DNA from: Termitomyces sp. T153
Lineage: Eukaryota > Basidiomycota > Agaricomycetes > Agaricales > Lyophyllaceae
Direction of reading: 5' to 3'
DNA: 64,000 bases
NCBI GenBank assembly: GCA_018296165.2
Contig: JACKQL020000056.1
Span: 1-64,000 of the forward strand
This document shows, piece after piece, positions 1-10,066 of the stretch. Positions within the stretch are counted from its first letter, which is position 1. Each line of letters starts with the position of its first letter. Position numbers and translations under genes: made by a program. The notes beneath the pieces are model-generated. The model ran no database searches. It was not told the origin of the DNA and was given only the letters and a program-made list of their open reading frames with translations.

Positions 1-304
1 CCGTGGGAATGTGGCTGCGCCTATGCGACGACTTTTCTGCTTAGTAAGGCTGACCAAGAACCTTCCTTTTTGGGTAACTTGGCTGTTTTTCGCACTTTGA
101 ATAGGGAAAAACAGACAGCTTTGGTTGATAGCATGAATCTATTGTTTCTTCAAGCCTTAAGATTGATATTTCAGGCAATTTTTAGCCTTTTTCAGGCATG
201 ACTTATGTGAAATGTACTGTCTTTTGATGTACCTCTTCAAGCAACACTTCTCATGTCCCATGCCCATATTCCTTATATCAAAAAAGTCCAAGACAATGAA
301 TTTT

Positions 305-1260
305 CATGATCAAAATGGCCAAAGAAATGGCATAACATGTTTCTTTGACTCTTAAAAGTTTCTACTTATTCTTTTAAAAGGAGCATAGTTGCCCTGTGTA
401 TATCCCTAGGCAACTGTGGTTCCTGAGGGACTTTGAGAGGTTTATGACATACAATATGTTTTGACCATAAATCTGACTTGAATTTGATTGCTGATATCTC
501 CTAACTTGGAATGTGTATTCTGTGATGTGAGGTGGTACCAATATTGAATTGTAAATCAAATCCTCAACCAAACAAAGTGAGGCTATACTTGGGCTGTGCT
601 GATAGCTGTGTGCTGGCTTTTTGATTTCAAGGTGTATGGTTCAGACTTGAAAGTGTGAATTCTTATAGCTTTACAGTAATCAGTTCCTCAACTTACTCCT
701 GATCATCTCCAACTTTTCCTGCTCTCAATAGATATTTGACTACATTATGACAGCCTCTGAAAAAGGATGCTGGATTATCAGAAAAAGTTCAGAACAATGA
801 ATTTATGATCAAAAATGGCCAAAGAAGTGGTATAAGATGTTTCTTTGACTCTGAAAAGCTTCTACTTATTTTTTAGAAAGGAGAATGATTGCCCTGTGTA
901 TATCCCTAGGCAACCTATGGTTCCTGAAGGACTTTGAGAAGTTTATGGCATACACTATGTTTTGACTATAAATCTGACTTGAGTCTGATTGCTGATAGCC
1001 TCTGACTTGGAAGTGTATTCTGTGATGTGAGGTGGTACCAACATTAAATTGTAAAATCAAACAAAGTGAGGCTATATTTGAACTGTGCTGATAGCTGTGT
1101 GCTGGCTTTCTGATTCCAAGGTGTATGGTTCAGACTTGAAAGTATGAATTCTTATAGTTTTACAGTAATCAGCTTGGAGTCAACTTACTCCTGATCATCT
1201 TCAACTTTTGCTGCTCTCAATAAAAATTTGACTACATTATGACAGCCTCTGAGAAAAGAA
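305..1260 (+). repeat. Internal tandem duplication, period about 490 bp, two copies
   Basis: The stretch around 305-771 is repeated at about 806-1260 with scattered substitutions and small indels. Shared landmarks include 'atatccctaggcaac' (about 400 and 901) and 'tgtgatgtgaggtggtacca' (about 521 and 1020). The third Helitron copy at 18.7 kb carries only one unit here, so the duplication arose in this copy or its sub-lineage. Confidence 0.85.
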
Positions 1261-2149
1261 TGGTGGGTTTAATTTATTATGCTACTATTAGTGAAGAGAG
1301 CATTGAAGATTGCTTTGAGATGGAAAAGGCTTCAGAAGGCAGTATTGATATAGAATGTGTAAAGTTGATAGTCTTCTGTTAAGGAACTGGAATAGGAGGT
1401 TTTTTGCTCAGTACTATGACATATATCTATGTTTGAATAGACTGGATTGCTACTAGCTGTAGGTTACATCCTGCTTCTGAGGATTCATGGAGTTTTTGAT
1501 TTGAAGGTGTATGGTTTGTGATTAGATGATTGTATAGTCAGATATATCAAGTTGAAGACAACAGATGAGTGATGTCAAAGGTCTAATTGCTAAGTATTAG
1601 TACCATTTAGTAATACCATAAATGAGATTGTAGATATCTCATTACTCAGACTGCTTTCTCTGATTTGTTTCTCTTTAGTATATTTTGGTGTCCAAAAATT
1701 GTCCAACATGCTCTTCAAAGTGCATGAGTAATAAGGGGATAGAAGGTGGAGGAGACTTTGATTGATCAATAATTCTAAATGATCAAGTATATTATAGATG
1801 ATCTATTAATGTTAATTGCTTGCAAGAGTTGGAATATTGAAAATCTAACCAAGCAAAGTGAGGTTTGGTCTGGATTTTAGCATTATGTTAAAAATAATGG
1901 AATACTTATAAAGGAAAGTTCATTTGACTGAGTGAAATATAATTGAAATGATAGTAAAGACTTATATTTATTGACATTGACAATGACAGGACTATCAACA
2001 CATTGATTTAAAAAAGAAAGACCAAAGTCAGCATAGTGAAAGAGATGAGTGGGAAAGCCCATTAATATGACAATCTTAATTACTTTATTGAGGAACACTT
2101 ATCAATAACATGAAAGACAAACTGAGGTTGAGTTTAGATCTTGGCAATG

Positions 2150-2795
2150 AGTTGAGGAAATACAAAGACCTAAGTGAACATAGTGAGGTTGGGTCTGGGA
2201 CTAAGCATTGAGTTGAGGAAATACAAAGACCTAACCAAACATAGTGAGGTTGTGTCTGGGACTAAGCATTGAGTTGAGGAAATACAAAGACCTAACTAAA
2301 CAAAGTGAGGTTGGGTCTGGGATGAAGCATTGAGTTTGAAATACAAGGACCTAACTGAACAAAGTGAGGTTGGGTCTGGGATGAAGCACTGAGTTTGAAT
2401 TACAAGGACCTAACCAAACAAAGTGAGGTTGGGTCTGGGATGAAGCATTAAATTAGAATTACAAGGACCCAACTGAATGAAGTGAGGTTGGGTCTGGGAT
2501 GAAGCACTGAGTTAGAAATACAAAGACCTAACCGAACGAAGTGAGGTTGGGTCTGGAAATTAGCATTGAGTTTGAAATACAAGGACCTAACCGAACAAAG
2601 TGAGGTTGGGTCTGGGATGAAGCATTGAGTTTGAAATACAAAGACCTAACCGAACGAAGTGAGGTTGGGTCTGGGATGAAGCATTAAGTTTGAAATACAA
2701 GGACCTAACCGAACGAAGTGAGGTTGGGTCTGGGATGAAGCATTGAGTAGAATATCGAGGACCTAACCGAACGAAGTGAGGTTGGGTCTGGGATG
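2150..2795 (+). repeat. 59-bp minisatellite array 1 (about 11 units), Helitron 3' tail
   Basis: Units of 58-61 bp carry the core 'aagtgaggttgggtctggg' followed by 'atgaagcattgagtttgaaa'. The segment before the core reads 'ccgaacg' with two CG in four of the last five units (one CG in the remaining one), but 'ccaaaca', 'ctgaaca' or 'ctgaatg' with no CG in the first six. The array sits directly upstream of the terminal hairpin. Peptides with repeated FVRLG-type motifs on the minus strand are translation artefacts of this array. Confidence 0.92.
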
Positions 2796-2801
2796 AAGCA
2801 A

Positions 2802-2839
2802 GAGCTACAGGCCCGTGCCGAAGGCACGGGGCGTAGCTC
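2802..2839 (+). other. Helitron 3' terminal hairpin 1
   Basis: Outer arms gagctac (2802-2808) and gtagctc (2833-2839) flank an inner 8-bp stem cccgtgcc/ggcacggg (2812-2819, 2823-2830) with loop gaa. The identical hairpin occurs at 4230-4267, again right after a 59-bp array. A hairpin close to the 3' end is a defining Helitron feature. The base after gtagctc differs between the copies (A here, G in the other), so the element probably ends at this hairpin. Confidence 0.85.
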
Positions 2840-3615
2840 ATCTATATACTATGCGACGACCCCTGGGAAAGTGGCTGTGCCTCAATCTTCCAACAACCTG
2901 GGAAGATTCCTTATGTAATGCTTATGTAAAATTACGTAAGTTGGCTGGCTTCAAATTTTCGGCCTTTTCCTTTGGTGTGTGGCAAAGATCAATCATTGCA
3001 CCGAATCACTCTTTCTTTTGACCTCTCTTTCCAATATGAAGCATCAACCATTCTCTCTGCTCTGATACTGTGAGAAGAAGCTTTGTTTGGCCTGATAGAC
3101 TCTACTGACCCTCTTTTGGAGGTTTTTACACTCAACCTGGCCATGTATGCTCTACTGTTTGTCATCTCCAATCACTGATCATAGCTGATAACTAGATTTC
3201 CACTATTGCATCCTTCTTCAGGCTTTTTCTGAGCATTGAGTAGCTTTCTCTTCTTTCAGGTGGGCTTTCTTTTCTTTGCTTAATTGTCCAATAGCTGATT
3301 TTGGTGGTTGTTTCTATATTGAAGCTGAATTGGGCTAGGTGTACTCTTTTTTTGAGTGTAACTTTTAGGGACAAATCATGGCTGAAATCAGACTTCACTA
3401 CATTCTTCATTAGGCTCCCTTTCTGAGTGTTCAGTAGCTTTGCAGGTATGCTTTTTCTATATTTGTCTGAGAACTAATTCAAGTATTATCCATTTTCTTT
3501 TCTAAACAGTTATTGGCTTTCTGCTTTTAAGGTAGATCTCTTTCAAACACCAAATTGCTAATCTCTGTGAATTTCAGCACCTAATGTATATGAGTTGACA
3601 GTGTAGTATAGATAT

Positions 3616-4222
3616 TCTCAATAGTTCTGGGACTTAGCATTGAGTTTGAAATACAAAGACCTAACCAAACGAAGTGAGGTTGAGTCTGGGACTTGGCATT
3701 GAGTTTGAAATACAAGGACCTAACCGAACGAAGTGAGGTTGGGTCTGGGACTTGGCATTGAGTTTGAAATACAAGGACCTAACCGAACGAAGTGAGGTTG
3801 GGTCTGGGACTTGGCATTGAGTTTGAAATACAAGGACCTAACCGAACGAAGTGAGGTTGGGTCTGGGACTTGGCATTGAGTTTGAAATACAAGGACCTAA
3901 CCGAACGAAGTGAGGTTGGGTCTGGGACTTGGCATTGAGTTTGAAATACAAGGACCTAACCGAACGAAGTGAGGTTGGGTCTGGGACTTAGCATTGAGTT
4001 TGAAATACAAGGACCTAACCGAACGAAGTGAGGTTGGGTCTGGGACTTAGCATTGAGTTTGAAATACAAGGACCTAACCGAACGAAGTGAGGTTGGGTCT
4101 GGGAATTAGCATTAAGTTTGAAATACAAGGACCTAACCGAACGAAGTGAGGTTGGGTCTGGGATGAAGCATTGAGTAGAATATCGAGGACCTAACCGAAC
4201 GAAGTGAGGTTGGGTCTGGGAT
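3616..4222 (+). repeat. 59-bp minisatellite array 2 (about 10 units)
   Basis: About ten near-identical 59-bp units, most reading 'gacctaaccgaacgaagtga' at their start. All but the first keep both CG dinucleotides; the first has one. Units alternate between 'gggacttggcattg' and 'gggacttagcattg'. The last two resemble the end of array 1 ('gggatgaagca'), so the 3' terminal ~100 bp is shared by both elements. Confidence 0.93.
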
Positions 4223-4229
4223 GAAGCAA

Positions 4230-4267
4230 GAGCTACAGGCCCGTGCCGAAGGCACGGGGCGTAGCTC
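4230..4267 (+). other. Helitron 3' terminal hairpin 2
   Basis: Same 38-nt hairpin as at 2802-2839 (arms gagctac 4230-4236 and gtagctc 4261-4267, inner 8-bp stem). It marks the right edge of the transposon cluster; CG-rich gene-island sequence starts directly after it. Confidence 0.85.
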
Positions 4268-4848
4268 GTTCTAGTTATGGTGTACTCGGTTGTTGACGGA
4301 ACTTCTTGAGTATCGAAATCAATGCAGGCGATTATGTAATCGATGATTGTTCGACACTAAGCGCTACCAACAATAAGGGGCGTCCACGAAAACTGCTTCA
4401 CAAAATTGCTAGCAATATGTTCTTCTGGTCACGCTCTATTGTGGTCACTCACAATATCATTATGAGCAGGCACCTATTGAGGCACCTTTCTCCGTCTTTC
4501 ATGGGTCTTGGGTCCAGTTGTGGCGAGATGGCTTACTCCATTTACACATTTTTGTTTTGAATTGTCTAAGAACGGAATGTCCTCATGTTCTTGGTGAATG
4601 TACTCACCCCTTGATGCGTGGCATCGGCCCTAAGTTTATTCAACGCCATTATCAGAATTGGTCCAAAGTAATTGGGAATCCTCTGATCTGCCGCTTCCAT
4701 TGTGGCTACCATGAGGGGACAGACGGACAACGAATGTTAATCGGAGCTCTGCAGTTATCTCTTCACAATTCAAGAAATAGCCAACGGCCTATATACCTCG
4801 TTTGAACATGAAATCTGCTCCTCGTCGTCTCTACTCTCCAATTTTCCA
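4268..4848 (+). promoter_or_regulatory. Upstream region of HNH-like gene, duplicated at 34108-34689
   Basis: From about 4289 ('cggttgttgacgg') this region aligns with 34108-34689, with indels. Both end in a TATA-like run (4790-4795 here, about 34625-34641 there) roughly 50-60 bp before the ATG, followed by 'aacatgaaatct'. Conservation of this run in both copies supports a core promoter. No other gene is recognised in the interval. Confidence 0.5.
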
Positions 4849-6065
4849 ATGATTGGACGGCTCCAGATCTCTACTACTCCCGTTCAGAAGGCCCGAGAAG
4901 ATCCTAGTACCGAGATTAGCCCGTCTACCAGTCTCACGGACTCCAGCGACTCCCCCATCTCACGTCGTCTCTTTTCTGGACAAGGGCATGCTTCATCAGT
5001 AAAAAATGCGGATGATGCTGCCTATCGCGATGGCTTGAGCAGTGAAACCAGTGATGGAGAAACACCCAATAAAAGGGGCATTCAAAGGGGATTAAGCGGT
5101 CTAGATAAACGCACAAATGAACTGCTGAAAGATACTCAAGTCGGTCGGCGTTGCGTGATTACTCGTAACAGTCCTGCCTTAGCTGTTGAAAATGCCCATG
5201 TAGTTGCAAAAGCAACTGACCCCACAAGTGTATGTATCGGCCACTCCCGTGCCTTGTAGACTTGGTTGACCCACTGACTCTAGCTCTCTGCCCTGGAATA
5301 TGCTTGGGGAATGAATCATATGACGTTCAACGCCAACTCCCGGTATAATATAGTGAGGCGTAAGTTGTTCACCTTTGTACAAGCATTGCGTCTATTGATC
5401 GTCCTCGTTCAGTTAAAAATTATTTGACGATGGAAAATTTATTTTCTTGCCCGAAGAATTTCTTGCCCGAAGAAAAGGATGTGAAGGCTATGATAAAACT
5501 TTATCGGTCAAAACAAAGAGTTCATCCTTCAACTCAATATCCTGCGGTAAGTCCTCAATCAATCTCAACCTCTGGTATATTGAATATGCCCTCCTGAAAG
5601 GTCGGTGTCTATCGATATCAACTTGTTGTCAATGATGAACTGGTTCAATTGCCAATCACCCGTCTTGTCGATCCCTTGCCACTAGACGATAAAGTCAATC
5701 TATATCCTGATTCGGTTGCCTTACACATGTTCCCTTTTGACCAGATCCCCATGCTTGAATTAACCGTACGACCCTACTTCGCAGTCTGTAACATAGGTCT
5801 CTTACTGGATCCCAAGGGTCAAGGCATGTCTCCTAAACATCGCGAAGCGTACCTCTATGCAGATCATAATGTTCGCGTATCAGACAGGATATTGGAGTGT
5901 CTAGACTTGTGGAATATCTGGAGGGGCTCCGAGCCTACTAGTGACTTTTTCAACACTCCCAAGAAGGCAAGGGGTGTTGAACAGAAGACCAAAGTCACTT
6001 CCCTTAGGCGTGCAAGCAGCACAGGGAAAAGGACTCGGTCAGGGGTTCGTTTCCAAGTTACGTAA
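4849..6065 (+). CDS. HNH-like nuclease-fold protein, four exons, 351 aa
   Basis: Exons 4849-5229, 5284-5359, 5413-5546 and 5601-6065 join in frame to 352 codons with stop. Introns start GTATGT, GTAAGT, GTAAGT and end in AG. The product resembles the basidiomycete HNH-domain family: a variable Ser/Thr-rich N-terminus (about 1-80), then CVIT (C102), NAHVVAKATD (H117), EYAWGM, and NSRYNIVRL. The family's usual third histidine, in a DWHxLFD-type segment, is not visible; the matching place reads NYLTMEN. The C-terminal half has the family's Pro/Tyr-rich beta segment, then a basic tail. The role of the family is unknown; nuclease activity is doubtful here. A truncated copy lies at 34690-35208, and a paralogue with the same intron positions at 32913-34091. 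The gene is CG-rich, unlike the flanking transposons. Confidence 0.8.
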
Positions 6066-6899
6066 TCGCCCGAGCAGGCTCCGAAGAAGAAGAGCCGCAC
6101 AACTATTGGCGTATCATCCTCCAATGATTGACACTGAATTTTAGTATAATCAAATCGACTGCTTGTAGTCGTACTTGTAGTGATAACAAACGGGTGATTA
6201 TGTAATTGATGCCTAAAAGAGCTTCGTCTTCTCCCAATCTACACTGACCACACTATCAGAGCACAAAACATACACATTCCCATTACTATGTATTGAGCGT
6301 TCATATCCTGCCCTGACAACACAAAGTGATGAGACGAAAGTTGGATCAGGCAAGCTAGTAATCAGCGAACGGGGTATTTTTCCGCGGCAAACCCCTTGAA
6401 CGGGACAAAAGCTAGGCTGCCAAGCTTTAGTTTCGACAAGTAAAGTCCATCAACGATATCCGTTTCGCCATAAATTCTATATCATCGCTCCTGATGGTTT
6501 CGGGCTTCGGGCTCATCCTTGTGAGATTTGGCTGGTCCTGCTGGGTGAGTCGAGAAAGATGAATTCCGCGAATCATATGTCCTGCCCCACTCGCGCAGTT
6601 CGAGCAGGAACACTCAGGAAACAGGACGTTAGGACAGATGACGGTCGAGTTCAAATAAAACTCCCATGTACCCTTTTGAAAGTGACGACGCATAGTAAGC
6701 ACATAGTCAGGGTAGGTGGAAGTGATAAGATTTGACAAAATTTGTGATAAACACGTGGCTTGTGTTTGAACTTTGTTGATTTGTCTCTGTGCCCAGTGCT
6801 GTCCGTCGTTCACAGCTTGCCGTCGTTAACGTTCTGCTCAACATCTCCCTCTTCGTTGACGCTGCTGGCACAATCCCGCTCGATATCGACTGTCATATC
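6066..6899. other. Intergenic region between HNH-like gene and DGK1
   Basis: The stretch is CG-rich host sequence. It holds an open frame on the minus strand (6427-6813) with a Cys-rich run (CSCSNCASGAGH) that I cannot assign; it overlaps the 5' leader of DGK1, so I do not call it a gene. The DGK1 leader includes pyrimidine-rich sequence and an open frame without an upstream ATG. No RNA gene or repeat is visible. Confidence 0.4.
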
Positions 6900-7651
6900 A
6901 TGATTACCCGCGATCCTGTACTTCTCTCGTCACACGACTTCCAGCGTCCCTCCCCAAGCGGTCGCCATCGCTCCAGGTCTTCTGTCTCCTCTCGCTCCCT
7001 GTCGAGTAAGCGCTCACCTTCACCCATCATCTCTTTCTCTCCCACAACAATATCCTCCGAGTCCAAGGGTGTCAAGAACATCACACGAAAAGTTATCAAG
7101 ACCCTAGAAGGACTTGGCCACCTGGACAGTACGAACATGGAGGAGCAGGAATACGAGAGTGATGAGAAATGCGATATCGGCGAGGCTACTGAGGTAGCGG
7201 CGGCTTTGAACGGCGCTGCTTTACATCATGAAATACCGGAAACAGACGTGGTCCCGAAAAAGATAGACTGGGAGATACCACGAAAGCTTCTGCACTCGTC
7301 GATTGGTTTCGGAACAGTATATCTCTACATGTCAAATGGAGACGTGAAGACAGTAGTTTTCCTGCTCTGGACCGCCCTTGCAGTCATCGTTCCTGCTGAC
7401 ATCCTGCGCCTCCAGTCGCCTGGCTTTGAGCGGATATACGAGCGTTGCCTCGGTTTCCTTATGCGAGAAAGCGAAAAGGTACTCCACCAACTAATTCCTT
7501 CTTATGGTGCTTACCCCCAGTTCTGCAGAAAACGTCGAATGGCGTGATATGGTATATCTTAGGTGTCAACTTTGTCCTCACGTTTTATCCACTCGATGTT
7601 GCCACTGTCGCTATCCTCATGTACGTCCATTTTGAATTCCCTAGTCGCTAT

Positions 7652-7704
<53 letters not shown>

Positions 7705-8229
7705 GCCTTTCCTGGGCCGACACCGCAGCCTCCACCTTTGGCCGTCTCTACGGTTCGCAGACACGCCCGTTGCCTCCACGGACACCCATCTTGCGACTTC
7801 CTCTTGCCCCACGAAAATCTTTCGCAGGATTCATTGCCGCTGCAATTACCGGTGCAGCCATTGCCTTTGGCTTCTGGGGCCTCCTCGCCCCTGTACGAAA
7901 TGATCTCACTTGGACTTGGGATAACGGCGTCTTAACTTCCCCCTCCACCTCCGCGTCCATCTTACCTGCTTTGGGTATTGCCGGGCCTGGATTCGCTGGT
8001 GCTGGCGGATTTCTGGGGCTTGGTGCGATCAGCATGGTAGCAGGCGTTGTTAGTGGAGTAGCAGAAGCTCTGGGTACATCTTCTACTCCTTTGCTCTTTT
8101 GTTTCCTTTCTAACTCAACCTGGCCCAGACCTCGGTTCGCTCGACGACAACCTCACGCTCCCCATCATCTCAGGCGGATGTATCCTCGGTTTCCTCAAAT
8201 TCTTAGGCCTCTTCTCTGCTCCGCCATAA
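6900..8229 (+). CDS. DGK1: CTP-dependent diacylglycerol kinase (Dgk1 family), 379 aa
   Basis: Exons 6900-7478, 7529-7620, 7706-8073 and 8129-8229 join in frame (380 codons with stop). The enzyme phosphorylates diacylglycerol with CTP to make phosphatidate at the ER/nuclear envelope. Residues about 120-379 match yeast Dgk1: EIPRKLLHSSIGF (R128, K129), NGVIWYILG, FYPLDVA, and LSWADTAASTFGRLYG (D229, G236). The equivalents of these four residues are essential in yeast. Several hydrophobic segments follow, ending in an ISGG-LGFLKFLG run. The first ~110 residues are Ser/Arg-rich and acidic, longer than in yeast. The start is the first in-frame ATG. Intron 2 contains a long (CT)n tract ending at the acceptor; intron 3 has a CTAAC branch-point-like motif. 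This is the best-supported gene in the window. Confidence 0.93.
7659..7703 (+). repeat. (CT)n microsatellite inside DGK1 intron 2
   Basis: About 22 CT dinucleotides run into the acceptor TAG at 7703-7705, so the microsatellite is the polypyrimidine tract of the intron. Confidence 0.95.
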
Positions 8230-9506
8230 ACAGACTGCTCAATCATAATATGAATGTTATTGACTACATTTACCCCACTGATGACCCCAAGAAGTAATGA
8301 TTCTCAAGCTCTTAAACATTATATCCGACATGGTTGGACTATTTCTATCCTTACTGCCGCCATCGCGGCGAATCTTCATCTACGAACGCAGATATCTAGA
8401 CCATCGAGGATCCAAATTCATCAGGCAATCTATACATACCATCACAAGTACGTAGAGTAACTTTACGTTGAATATTCCAGCCGTTTGCAAAACGATAGGC
8501 AGGTTCGAATTCCAATATTTTGTCCAATGATCTCTTCGTACAAATATCACTATTTTTAGCTCTCTCGTGACTTTTGTTCCTTGCTCTGCATGCGGGGGTT
8601 TCGTAACGACAATATAACAAACAGGATGAAACGGTATCTCGGGAACAACATCCTGAGAGGTATATGTGTGTGTGAAATCAACTTTGCATGTTTGAAAATC
8701 AAGACGTTACAAAGATGGTAATGTTTGGAAGCAGAGATCAAAGTTGGGCCAAATATCCAAATATTGGAATTTGGACCTGCCTATCGTTTTGCAATTAGCG
8801 ATGGATCTTGTCCGCTGGTAAAAATAATTGAAAGAGATAGAAAACATATATATATTTGCAGGCAAAGCACCATCGCAAGAACTGCAGTGACTCGGTACAC
8901 GAGGCGCAATTGGGTGGGCGAGAAAAAACCCTGGTGCGAGAGAGAGGGTAGGTGGCAAAATCAAGATCTATATGAGTTGAGTGAGTGGTGGAGAATTAAA
9001 TGTCTCAACCATGCACCACCGCCTGACCTTACTCATGACTATTAGTGGTGAAAATAAAGAACTCGCATGCCTTATCTCCCACTGGGGCTAGCCGGCTTTG
9101 CACATAGCTCCAGCTGACAATAAGGCATTAGCTGATGGATAATGTGCACTGGTAAAAGCAATTGAAAGAGGGACAATAAATACATATATTTGCAGGCAGA
9201 GCACTGTGGCAAGAACCACAGCGACTCAGTACACAGAGTGATTGTTCCAATGCTTGGCTGTAATCCTGGCATAGCTCGCCTTCAGACAAGAATACTCCTT
9301 GGAGGTATGCCTGCTTATAAAGAATAGTAGAGGGGGATAAACAATGAATTGGCAAAAGAAGTGTGTATTTGACACAGTAAGTACATATCTGAAGTGAGTA
9401 ATTTGACAAGTGAGATATAATAAAATCTACAAATACAGATCAGAAAAGGGACTATCAATGTTTGTATTGTTTGTGTGCCCACAAGGGAAAGAAATATATA
9501 GATTAC
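8230..9506. other. 3' flank of DGK1 with degenerate repeats
   Basis: No gene is recognised. An inverted repeat joins 8482-8520 and 8758-8795; the 19-nt core ttgcaaaacgataggcagg (8485-8503) is perfectly complementary to 8776-8794, so a MITE-like unit is possible. A diverged direct repeat links 8800-8910 with 9135-9245 (shared 'ctggtaaaa', 'attgaaagag', 'tatttgcaggca'). CG content drops from about 9.3 kb on. Confidence 0.5.
9502..9506. repeat. Target-site duplication of element A (left)
   Basis: ATTAC directly before the 5' LTR; the same five bases follow the 3' LTR at 15674-15678. Confidence 0.9.
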
Positions 9507-9950
9507 TGTCAGGGGACATCTCACTTGTTTCCCCTTCTCCTTCTCCAGTTCTTGTCAGATTTGCTCTGTTATAGTTTTCTTTGATTCTCCTTCCTTTTCC
9601 CTATCTATTGGTCCTAGTTTTAGCCCTCAGGCTGCACCAGTTCTCTGTCAATAATCAGACAAGTGTGGCCCCTTTGACACTGCCACTGGCTTATGTAACT
9701 GCTGACCAATTGCTGACACATCACTTGTGTCTTTTTTCTTGGTCATACTGTACAGTTGTTTCTCATGCTTCTGAAGCCTCTGAAGCATCACACCTGGCCT
9801 AGGGAATCCCCAGACTTGTTCTCTTTGGATTTCCCTTTGCCAGGTGAGTAGTTATCTCAGTAGACACTGTACAGTACTGAATAGACTTTGGATTTCCCTT
9901 TGCCAGCCAGCTGTGTGATTGAGCCACAGCCTCCAGAGGTTGCCCTTACA
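9507..9950 (+). repeat. 5' LTR of element A
   Basis: 444 bp, starts TGTCAGGGGACATC and ends GCCCTTACA. It is almost free of CG. Near-identical to 15229-15673. The 11 bases at 9812-9822 (agacttgttct) are complementary to 9953-9963 just downstream of the LTR. Confidence 0.95.
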
Positions 9951-9952
9951 GT

Positions 9953-9963
9953 AGAACAAGTCT
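9953..9963 (+). promoter_or_regulatory. Self-priming primer-binding site of element A
   Basis: agaacaagtct lies two bases after the 5' LTR and is the exact reverse complement of 9812-9822 inside the LTR. In Tf1/sushi-type retrotransposons the 5' end of the mRNA folds back on the PBS to prime reverse transcription. That predicts the transcript starts at about 9812. No TGG-type tRNA site abuts the LTR. Confidence 0.65.
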
Positions 9964-10066
9964 CTAGATTTGGTTTGGGAGCCCCCTTTTTGGTTACTTG
10001 AGCTTCTACTTGGTTCCTTGAAAGGTCTCTCCTCCACCAGTGTCTTAGTGCCCCTGTGCCCTTCCT

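Larger units (their letters stand above)
1..2839 (+). mobile_element. Non-autonomous Helitron-type element 1 (5' tip just outside window)
   Basis: The first 1.6 kb is repeated at 18730-19919, where the copy begins at a TC dinucleotide (18708) preceded by A, as expected for a Helitron 5' end. By comparison this copy starts about 20 bp left of base 1. The 3' side runs into an array of 59-bp repeats and ends in a 38-nt hairpin at 2802-2839. The same array follows a Helitron helicase gene at 63.97 kb, which ties the array to Helitrons. No reading frame of note is present, so the element is non-autonomous. It contains almost no CG except in its last five array units. Assignment to Helitrons is by inference from end structure and the helicase link. 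Confidence 0.7.
2841..4267 (+). mobile_element. Non-autonomous Helitron-type element 2, head to tail with element 1
   Basis: It begins TCTATATACTATGCGACGAC immediately after the base following hairpin 1. The element at 18708 begins TCTATAATATATGTGACGAC, which supports this as a shared 5' terminus. The interior (2860-3600) differs from element 1. Just before the array, 3540-3640 matches the sequence after the helicase stop codon at 63.70-63.78 kb, including 'cagcacctaatgt' and 'gtagtatagatattct'. So this is an internally deleted Helitron that kept both ends. No helicase or Rep frame is present. Confidence 0.72.

Noticed and set aside
2802..2839. Rho-independent terminator
   Set aside because: No T-run follows and the context is eukaryotic; the duplicate hairpin after a second array marks it as a transposon end.
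2587..2841. Minus-strand peptide with repeated PNLTSFG-like motifs
   Set aside because: It is the translated 59-bp minisatellite.
2150..4222. CRISPR-like regular repeats
   Set aside because: Units are contiguous 59-bp tandem copies with no variable spacers, in a spliced eukaryotic genome next to Helitron ends.
6427..6813. Minus-strand open frame with Cys-rich run upstream of DGK1
   Set aside because: It overlaps the DGK1 leader, has no recognised family and no clear splice context; noted under the intergenic entry only.
7748..8035. Minus-strand open frame opposite DGK1 exon 3
   Set aside because: Antisense shadow of the conserved transmembrane coding sequence.
7445..8297. Leu/Ser-repeat open frames over the (CT)n tract
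   Set aside because: They arise from reading through DGK1 intron 2; the spliced gene explains the region.
8254..8741. Short open frames downstream of DGK1
   Set aside because: No family motifs, overlapping in both strands, and part of an inverted repeat.
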